From Oscillospiraceae bacterium (GTDB taxonomy: Bacteria > Bacillota > Clostridia > Saccharofermentanales > Saccharofermentanaceae), in assembly GCA_902775565.1 (NCBI GenBank), contig CACYMP010000004.1, positions 62,001 to 126,000 on the forward strand: DNA of 64,000 nucleotides, written 5' to 3'. Numbering within the stretch: position 1 is the stretch's first letter; the number at the start of each line of letters is the position of its first letter. Under the pieces are notes generated by a model, which searched no databases, was not told the origin of the DNA, and saw nothing but the letters and a program-made list of their open reading frames with translations. The translations under genes and the position numbers were made by a program. Shown piece by piece: positions 58,392-64,000 of the stretch.

Positions 58392-60085
58392 CAGATCTTA
58401 AGCGCCTCTGTAACCGCCTCAAACGAAGTCATTTCCTTAGCTTCGGCGCCGCCTCTTGCCTTGACCTCAACGATGCCCTCAGCGGCTCTTCTTCCGACCG
58501 TAATGCGGAGCGGGATTCCGATAAGATCGCAATCCTTGAACTTAACGCCGGGCCTCTCATTCCTGTCGTCGATAAGGACGTCGCAGCCCTGAGCCGAAAG
58601 CTCGTTGTATATCTTTTCGGCAAGGCCCATAATAGCCTCGTCATTTGTCTTTGTGGGGATGACCATTACCTTGTAAGGTGCAACGATCGAAGGCCAGATG
58701 ATTCCGTCGTCATCATGAGACTGCTCGATGATGGCCGCAAGAACTCTGGATACGCCGATTCCGTAGCATCCCATTACCATGTAATGCTCCTTGCCGTCCT
58801 TGTCGAGGTAGATGCAGTTCAAAGCCTTGGAATACTTTGTTCCGAGCTTGAAGATATGTCCGACCTCAACACCTCTTGCCATGCCGAGCTTGCCCTTGCC
58901 GCACTTCGGGCAGATATCGCCCTCTCTTGCATTCGTGATATCTGCGACCTGGTCAGCCTCGAAATCCCTTCCGATGTTGACGTTCTTGAAGTGATAATCT
59001 GTCTCGCATGCGCCGACAACAAAGTTCTTCATTCCGGCAACTTCGGGATCCACTACGATATCGATCTCCTGCTTGAGGCCTACGGGGCCTGCAAATCCGA
59101 CCTTTGCGCCTGTGATGGCTTCTACGTCTGCGAAAGCGGCGAGTTCCATCTCGGTAGCATCGTAAAGGTTGCCGAGCTTTGTCTCATTGATATCCCTGTC
59201 GCCTCTGCACATAGCAGCAACGAACTTGCCGTCAATGTTGTAAAGGATAGTCTTAACGAAAGCCTCAGGTCCGCAGTTAAGGTAACCGCAGAGCTCTTCG
59301 ATAGTCTTAACGTCAGGTGTGTGGATCTTTTCGATTTCGAGCATCTCAGCTGTTTCGGGCTCACCCCTCGTCCAGCCTGCCTTCTCCTCGTTTGCAGCAT
59401 ATCCGCACTCGTCGCAGAAGCAGATTGCGTCCTCTCCGACTTCGCTCTTGACCATGAACTCCTGTGAACCTGAACCGCCCATAGCGCCGGAATCAGCGTC
59501 AACTATCGTGTAATCAAGACCGAACCTGTCGAAGATTCTTCTGTATGCGACATACATCTTCTGGTAAGAGACATCGAGACCGGCCTCGTCAACGTCAAAG
59601 GAATAAGCATCCTTCATGACGAACTCTCTGGCTCTGATAACTCCGAACCTCGGGCGCTTCTCGTCCCTGTACTTGTGCTGGATCTGATAGAGCGTAACAG
59701 GAAGCTGCTTATAAGACCTTATGGTATCTCTTACAGCCTCAGTAAAAGGTTCCTCGTGCGTAGGACCAAGGCAGAAAGATCTTCCGCCTCTGTCAGTAAG
59801 TCTGAACATCTCGGGTCCGAATTTCTCCCATCTTCCCGAGCCCTGATAAGCTTCAGCCGGCAAAAGCGCAGGCATAATGAGCTCCTGTGCGCCCGCCCTG
59901 TCCATCTCTTCGCGGATTACAGCCTCGACCTTTCTGTAGGCACGGTATCCGAGAGGCATGAATGAATAGATTCCCGAAGCAGCCTTGCGGATAAGGCCTG
60001 CTCTGAGCATCAGCTGATGCGAAGGTATCTCGGCATCTGCCGGGATCTCACGCTGGGTTGCCATGAACATTTCTGAAACTTTCAT
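58391..60085 (-). CDS. proS: Prolyl-tRNA synthetase (bacterial type)
   Basis: A 564-aa class II synthetase with motif 1 ([25 protein letters not shown]), motif 2 ([21 protein letters not shown]), the INS editing insertion between motifs 2 and 3 (about 225-400, [25 protein letters not shown]), motif 3 ([17 protein letters not shown]) and an anticodon-binding domain. The INS domain marks the bacterial type. AGGAG is 9 nt before ATG. The leader is about 30 nt and has no T-box. Confidence 0.95.
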   Translation of the reverse strand: MKVSEMFMATQREIPADAEIPSHQLMLRAGLIRKAASGIYSFMPLGYRAYRKVEAVIREEMDRAGAQELIMPALLPAEAYQGSGRWEKFGPEMFRLTDRGGRSFCLGPTHEEPFTEAVRDTIRSYKQLPVTLYQIQHKYRDEKRPRFGVIRAREFVMKDAYSFDVDEAGLDVSYQKMYVAYRRIFDRFGLDYTIVDADSGAMGGSGSQEFMVKSEVGEDAICFCDECGYAANEEKAGWTRGEPETAEMLEIEKIHTPDVKTIEELCGYLNCGPEAFVKTILYNIDGKFVAAMCRGDRDINETKLGNLYDATEMELAAFADVEAITGAKVGFAGPVGLKQEIDIVVDPEVAGMKNFVVGACETDYHFKNVNIGRDFEADQVADITNAREGDICPKCGKGKLGMARGVEVGHIFKLGTKYSKALNCIYLDKDGKEHYMVMGCYGIGVSRVLAAIIEQSHDDDGIIWPSIVAPYKVMVIPTKTNDEAIMGLAEKIYNELSAQGCDVLIDDRNERPGVKFKDCDLIGIPLRITVGRRAAEGIVEVKARGGAEAKEMTSFEAVTEALKI

Positions 60086-60122
60086 CTTGGAAAACTCCTA
60101 AATAATAAATATTTCGGGAGTA

Positions 60123-60151
60123 AGTATATACGTTTGCCGTCTTTTTTGCAA
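60123..60151 (-). promoter_or_regulatory. Promoter of proS
   Basis: TTGCAA (60146-60151), 17 bp, TATACT (60123-60128) on the minus strand. Confidence 0.7.
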
Positions 60152-60193
60152 TTTCCGCAGCATCTTTTCGGATCAGATATGCCCGCAGCTCTC

Positions 60194-60317
60194 AGTCGGC
60201 ATTTATGTCTGTGTTTTGCCCGGAACACAGACAACTTTACGGACCGGCGCCTGTTTTGAGCTTCCAGTCTGTGTTTATGTCTGTGTTTTGCCCGAAACAC
60301 AGACAACTTTACGGACC
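60194..60317. repeat. Dispersed paired palindrome, copy B (inverted relative to copy A)
   Basis: Units 60194-60245 and 60266-60317, again 52 nt with a 72-nt period. The reverse complement of the second unit begins GGTCCGTAAAGTTGTCTGTG, close to the second unit of copy A. The linker, GGCGCCTGTTTTGAGCTTCC, also corresponds to the copy A linker when inverted. The stretch 60152-60344 has no gene. Confidence 0.85.
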
Positions 60318-60344
60318 GGCGCCTGTTCAGGCCCGCTCAGACTG

Positions 60345-60376
60345 CGAAAACAAAAAGCGGGAGCTTTCGCCCCCGC
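60345..60376 (-). terminator. Terminator of the 54-aa membrane peptide gene
   Basis: GCGGG-GGCGAAAGCT-CCCGC on the minus strand (60357-60376) with an inner GC/GC pair, then TTTTTGTTTT. Confidence 0.8.
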
Positions 60377-60404
60377 CCCAAAAGCCGTCACAGCTTGAAA
60401 ATAA

Positions 60405-60569
60405 TCAAAGTCCGAGTATTCCGACGATAAAGAGGACGTCAAGGACACCGCATACCACAAGGATCAGTGCGCAGATGATGTAAATGCGCGCTCTGCGCTT
60501 TTCGACATCCTGTTCGGTTGTTCCGTATTCGGCTCTGCGAACCGGTTGTCTGACCCTGCCAAGTGACAT
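60405..60569 (-). CDS. Small single-span membrane protein (54 aa)
   Basis: A short gene with ATG at 60567-60569 and stop at 60405-60407. The protein has a basic N-terminus (MSLGRVRQPVRRAEYG), a charged turn (TTEQDVEKRRARI) and one hydrophobic helix reaching the C-terminus (YIICALILVVCGVLDVLFIV). GGAGGG lies 13 nt and AAGG 5 nt before the ATG. It has its own -10 upstream and a good terminator downstream, so it is a separate transcription unit. No function assigned. Confidence 0.7.
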   Translation of the reverse strand: MSLGRVRQPVRRAEYGTTEQDVEKRRARIYIICALILVVCGVLDVLFIVGILGL

Positions 60570-60606
60570 GCCTTCGATCGCCCTCCTTCCTGTCTGGTGT
60601 GATTAG

Positions 60607-60612
60607 ATTATA
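60607..60612 (-). promoter_or_regulatory. -10 of the 54-aa gene
   Basis: TATAAT on the minus strand 38 nt before the ATG. Upstream, ATGTGTCA and ATGTGACA recur on the plus strand (about 60625-60652), a possible direct-repeat operator. Confidence 0.5.
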
Positions 60613-60788
60613 GCGACTGCAAATGTGTCATGCTTTGCATAGATGTGACAATCCATTGACAAAATCGTGGAAATGCTTTACTAAAAATCGATTTTGAGTT
60701 AGAGACCGCATTATACCGCTCTCGAAAAGCCTTAAAATCAAGGCTTTCGCATGTGAAAATGCCCCAAAAATACAACAAAATAAGGTTG

Positions 60789-60797
60789 TGGTATAAT
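60789..60797 (+). promoter_or_regulatory. Extended -10 promoter of the SH3-3D/RNase J unit
   Basis: TGGTATAAT (TGn extended -10), 62 nt before the TTG start. A stem AGCCTT/AAGGCT (about 60727-60748) precedes it and could be regulatory. The remaining region 60613-60788 has no gene. Confidence 0.55.
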
Positions 60798-60858
60798 AAT
60801 GTTGGTATTATGCTTATGCAAACCGGGCTGAAGAGCAGTCTGGCAATGGAGGAAAAGG

Positions 60859-61926
60859 TTGAAAATACTTGGTATCAAAACAGCATACCGCCTGACAAAG
60901 GAGAAGGTAGTAACCACATGCTGCGTCACTGCAGTCATGGGTTTATGCTGTGTTGCAGCCATTGCGGTCAACACTCTTCTTAACTATTCTGACGTTCAGG
61001 CATTGAGAGTCGATCCGGGCGATGTCATCGAATACGATGTCATTCCGGAGGAATATGCTCCCGACCGTGAGAACAACGGCATTAAGACTCCGTCCATCAC
61101 TTCAGACACCAAGGCCGGTCAGAAGCTGAACGCTGCTGACACTACTGCGACCGAACCCGAGGAGACCGAGCCCGAGACTTCTGCAGAGACTGAAGAACCG
61201 ACAGATACAAGCGAGACTTCAACTGAGACAGAAGAAACAGAGACGGAGACAGAAACAACTACAGAAGAGACTGAAGAGACTTCCGCAAAGCCCACTTCCA
61301 AGCCGGTTTCGAAGAAGCCTTCCGAGACAGCTTTCAAGAAGACCGTTTATACAAGGGCAGTCGTTAATATCAGAACAGGTCCCGCAACAAGCTACAAGGT
61401 CGTAAGGAAAGTCAATGCTTGGACGGCGATCAACGTTGTTGCCAAGACATCCAACGGCTGGTACAAGACCGCTGACGGCAACTACATCAAGCAGTCCCTG
61501 ACAACACTGGCTGCAAAGAAGCCTACGGCAACACCTAAGCCTACGCCTAAGAAGACGACCAAGAAGACAACAAAGCCTACAGCCAAATCTACAACGACCA
61601 CCAAGAAGACCACTGTCACTAAAGTTAACGGCAAAAAGTGCAAGATCACCTTCTATGGTCCGGTCCTTTATAAGAGAAAAGACGGAAGCACATTCTACAG
61701 CACGACTACCGCTACCGGCACGAAGTGCAAGCAGGGCCGCACATGCGCTGCCGACTGGTCCGTCTTCCCTAAGAACTCATGGGTATATGTTGAGAACGAT
61801 CCGTTGGGTGGCGACGGTCTCTACAAAGTTGAAGACAGAGGAAATTTCAAGGGTAACTGGATAGATATATATGTTGACTCGGCAAAAGGCCACAGCACAT
61901 GCACTCGCTATGTTTACCAGCAATAA
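60859..61926 (+). CDS. Exported SH3b plus 3D-domain protein with Thr/Glu-rich linker
   Basis: A 355-aa envelope protein. N-terminal membrane or signal segment (about 17-42, VVTTCCVTAVMGLCCVAAIAVNTLL); residues about 90-150 are a Thr/Glu/Pro-rich linker; a bacterial SH3 domain follows (about 160-215, VVNIRTGPATSYKVVRKV); then a Lys/Thr-rich linker; and the C-terminal 3D (double-psi barrel) domain with TATGTKCKQGRTCAAD, NSWVYVEN and KVEDRGNFKGNWIDIYV, supplying the three Asp. 3D domains occur in lytic enzymes such as Rpf-like and MltA-related proteins, so cell-wall remodelling is likely. TTG start with GGAGG 6 nt upstream. Ends 10 nt before the RNase J ATG. Confidence 0.85.
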   Translation: MKILGIKTAYRLTKEKVVTTCCVTAVMGLCCVAAIAVNTLLNYSDVQALRVDPGDVIEYDVIPEEYAPDRENNGIKTPSITSDTKAGQKLNAADTTATEPEETEPETSAETEEPTDTSETSTETEETETETETTTEETEETSAKPTSKPVSKKPSETAFKKTVYTRAVVNIRTGPATSYKVVRKVNAWTAINVVAKTSNGWYKTADGNYIKQSLTTLAAKKPTATPKPTPKKTTKKTTKPTAKSTTTTKKTTVTKVNGKKCKITFYGPVLYKRKDGSTFYSTTTATGTKCKQGRTCAADWSVFPKNSWVYVENDPLGGDGLYKVEDRGNFKGNWIDIYVDSAKGHSTCTRYVYQQ

Positions 61927-61936
61927 GAGGGGAAAA

Positions 61937-63802
61937 ATGCAATCCGACAATAATGGTAATGATAATCGAAAAAAGAAAGTAACCAACACACGCAGATTCA
62001 AGATAGATCCGAAAAAGAAAGTCCGCTTAGACCAAAGCAAGATCACTGCCGGGAAGAATAAATCTCCCAAGCAGAAGAATCATCAGGACTTTACTCCGGT
62101 CAAAGACTTAAAGATAATCCCTCTTGGCGGCCTCGGCGAGGTCGGCAAGAACATGACCGCCTTCGAGTACGGCAACGACATGATCATCGTTGATGTGGGA
62201 ATGAGCTTCCCCGACGAGAACATGCCGGGCATCGACTGCGTAATACCTGATTTCACATATGTCAGACGCAATCAGGAAAAGCTCAGAGGCATCGTTCTCA
62301 CACACGGACACGAGGACCATATCGGCTCCCTGCCCTATTTTCTGAGGGAATTCCAGTGCCCCGTTTACGGCGGCACCATGACGATCGAGCTTGTCCGCTT
62401 AAAGCTTCAGGATAAGGGCGTTCCGCTTGACGGCATCACGCTCCAGACCTGCAGGAACGGAGACAGAATCAGGCTCGGCATGAATTTCGACATCGAGTTC
62501 ATCAGGGTCAATCACAGTATCGCCGACTCCTACTGCCTCGCTATAAGGACGCCGGTCGGACTGATCCTGCATTCAGGCGACTTCAAGATCGACTTCACTC
62601 CGATCAACGGCAAGACCATTAATCTCCAGCGTTTGGGAGAACTCGGTAAGGAAGGCGTTCTGCTCTTCATGTGCGAATCCACGAACGTGGAGATCGAAGG
62701 CTTCTCCCCTTCCGAGAAACACGTGGGCGAAGCTTTTTCGAGATACTTCCGCAAAGCTGAAGGCCGAATTATCGTTGCCACGTTCTCTTCTCACGTTCAC
62801 AGGATGCAGCAGATAATATCGGCGGCCGAGAAATACGGCAGGCACGTATGCCTGTGCGGACGCAGCATGGTCCAGGTCTTCGGCATCGCGAACTCACTTG
62901 GATATATCGACATGAAGCCCGATACTCTGATCAACATCGAGGCTATAGACAACTACCCGGATGACCAGATAGTCGTTCTTACGACAGGAAGCCAGGCCGA
63001 GCCTATGAGTGCCCTGACTAGAATGGCTTTTGACTCGCACCGCTCGGTCGATATCCAGAAGGGCGATACGATAATCATCTCGGCTGACCCTATCCCGGGC
63101 AACGAAAAGCCGATCTACCGCGTCATCAACGAGCTCTACAAAAAGGGCGCGCATGTAATCTACCAGTCGCTCGCAGACGTTCACGTATCGGGCCACGCAT
63201 ACAGGGACGAGCTTATGATGCTCCACACGCTCATCAAGCCGAAGCTGTTCATCCCGATCCACGGCGAATACCGCATGCTCTGCCTGCACAAGGAAATGGC
63301 GATGAATCTCGGCATGGACGAGGACGATATCTTTATTCTTTCCAACGGCGATGTTTTTACTCTGGGCAGAAACGGCGCGAAGATCACCGATCACGTTCCC
63401 GCCTCCCCCGTCCTCATAGACGGCTCTCTCCCGATGGATTACAACGACAAAGTGCTTAACGACAGGATCCATCTGAGTGAAGACGGCGTTGTTGCCATTG
63501 CGCTCACAGTTGATTCAGTCAGCGGCGATCTTATCTGCAAGCCGGTAGTCAATTCGATCGGATGCCTGGACAGCGCGGATAACAAAGACGCGATCCACAG
63601 CGCGATCGCAGACAAATGCGAGCTTCTGCTCACATCATCCGGACGCCGCGAAGGTTCTTTGGAGGCATTTACGGAAAAGCGCGCATTCAGGGAACACCTT
63701 AAGAATTTCGTTGCTTCGAAGGTAGGACGCCGTCCCATGATCCTCTGCAATATCACAAGGATCGATACCGACTACTACGACCGTTACTACGGAGATACCT
63801 GA
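61937..63802 (+). CDS. rnj: Ribonuclease J
   Basis: A 621-aa metallo-beta-lactamase/beta-CASP RNase with endonuclease and 5'-3' exonuclease activity in mRNA decay. A basic N-terminal extension of about 55 residues (RKKKVTNTRRFKIDPKKKVRL) precedes the core KIIPLGGLGEVGKNM. Zinc ligands lie in THGHEDHIG (near 122), and HSGDFKID; the beta-CASP part has CESTNVEIEGFSPSE, TFSSHVHRMQQI and VSGHAYRDEL, and the C-terminal domain follows. ATG at 61937 has GAGGGG upstream. The longer frame would overlap the SH3-3D gene. Confidence 0.95.
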   Translation: MQSDNNGNDNRKKKVTNTRRFKIDPKKKVRLDQSKITAGKNKSPKQKNHQDFTPVKDLKIIPLGGLGEVGKNMTAFEYGNDMIIVDVGMSFPDENMPGIDCVIPDFTYVRRNQEKLRGIVLTHGHEDHIGSLPYFLREFQCPVYGGTMTIELVRLKLQDKGVPLDGITLQTCRNGDRIRLGMNFDIEFIRVNHSIADSYCLAIRTPVGLILHSGDFKIDFTPINGKTINLQRLGELGKEGVLLFMCESTNVEIEGFSPSEKHVGEAFSRYFRKAEGRIIVATFSSHVHRMQQIISAAEKYGRHVCLCGRSMVQVFGIANSLGYIDMKPDTLINIEAIDNYPDDQIVVLTTGSQAEPMSALTRMAFDSHRSVDIQKGDTIIISADPIPGNEKPIYRVINELYKKGAHVIYQSLADVHVSGHAYRDELMMLHTLIKPKLFIPIHGEYRMLCLHKEMAMNLGMDEDDIFILSNGDVFTLGRNGAKITDHVPASPVLIDGSLPMDYNDKVLNDRIHLSEDGVVAIALTVDSVSGDLICKPVVNSIGCLDSADNKDAIHSAIADKCELLLTSSGRREGSLEAFTEKRAFREHLKNFVASKVGRRPMILCNITRIDTDYYDRYYGDT

Positions 63803-63804
63803 TA

Positions 63805-64000
63805 TCAGTTTCTGATGACTTCCGTTACGTCCCTGACCGTCTCGATCCTTGAGATGGTCCTGTCGAGCTGTTCCTTGCCCGAAATATTGACCGTAACGTA
63901 GATCTTTGCGTCGGTTCCGTCAACAACAGTATTGAGTTTAACAATGTTAATCTTCTCTTCGTTGATCTTGTCGAGCACGTCAAGAAGCAGTCTGTTGCGG
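63805..64000 (-). CDS. RelA/SpoT-like (p)ppGpp synthetase, C-terminal ACT domain (partial)
   Basis: The last 64 residues of a gene that enters from the right edge. Visible peptide: RNRLLLDVLDKINEEKINIVKLN, then KIYVTVNISGKEQLDRTISR and IETVRDVTEVIRN with stop TGA. This is the regulatory ACT domain at the C-terminus of long RelA/SpoT homologues, which senses starvation. Without the synthetase domain in view another ACT protein is possible. Convergent with RNase J, stops 2 nt apart, no terminator between. Confidence 0.72.
   Translation of the reverse strand, partial: RNRLLLDVLDKINEEKINIVKLNTVVDGTDAKIYVTVNISGKEQLDRTISRIETVRDVTEVIRN

Noticed and set aside
60086-60200. T-box leader for proS
   Set aside because: Promoter lies only about 38 nt before the ATG, and no T-box sequence or specifier loop is visible.
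1-64000. tRNA, rRNA, transposase, integrase or phage genes
   Set aside because: None seen in any intergenic region or reading frame.

Overview
The window looks like chromosomal DNA of an anaerobic low-G+C Gram-positive bacterium (Bacillota, class Clostridia; possibly a gut or rumen fibre user). The grounds are the gene content and order: an mraZ-rsmH-ftsL-PBP-murE-murF-ftsW-murG division cluster with a DNPR-type (meso-diaminopimelate) MurE, a rimP-nusA-ylxR-ylxQ-infB-rbfA-nrnA-truB-ribF operon, RNase J, long-form HPF, ThiT under a TPP riboswitch, and beta-glucan enzymes including a domain-permuted GH3 of the kind known from rumen Clostridia. The genus is not decidable from the sequence. No rRNA, tRNA, transposase, phage gene or cas gene was found.

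Layout. 1-9.2 kb: cell division and peptidoglycan cluster on the minus strand, with MraZ boxes and a promoter; mraY and murD are absent. 9.4-15.8 kb: a three-gene operon of GH3, a STAS-like membrane protein and a GH94 phosphorylase. 15.9-27.6 kb: a tightly coupled eight-gene membrane-lipid operon (large membrane protein, CarS-like cytidylyltransferase, two rifampin-phosphotransferase-like enzymes, PssA, Psd, a UbiA-type prenyltransferase and a GNAT-like protein). This is the most interesting candidate for an undescribed pathway, because four of the enzymes parallel consecutive steps of archaeal phospholipid synthesis. 27.7-36.4 kb: translation and transcription factor operon with a terminator-like hairpin in its leader. 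36.5-40.3 kb (plus strand): small P-loop protein, MscL, four covarying tandem hairpins directly before a PD-(D/E)XK-like protein, and a YdcF/ElyC-type protein. 40.3-46.5 kb: ArsR and YhbD-like regulators, a coiled-coil membrane protein, and an operon of a PARG-like macrodomain protein with two lipase-fold proteins. 46.6-51.8 kb: membrane GDPD, a FeoA-FeoB fusion and HPF. 51.9-55.9 kb: ThiT with TPP riboswitch, an alpha/beta hydrolase lacking the nucleophile Ser, aminopeptidase P and a hexapeptide acyltransferase. 56-64 kb: AraC regulator, transglutaminase/LRR exoprotein, ProRS, a 54-aa membrane peptide, an SH3-3D exoprotein, RNase J, and the C-terminal ACT domain of a RelA/SpoT-like protein.

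Two intergenic spots (51.0 and 60.2 kb) carry the same 72-nt-period paired palindrome in opposite orientations, so it is a dispersed repeat family. Most genes are translationally coupled (TGATG, ATGA or TAATG overlaps), so transcription units are clear. Start codons were re-chosen where Shine-Dalgarno sequences and neighbouring stops favoured a start other than the longest frame.
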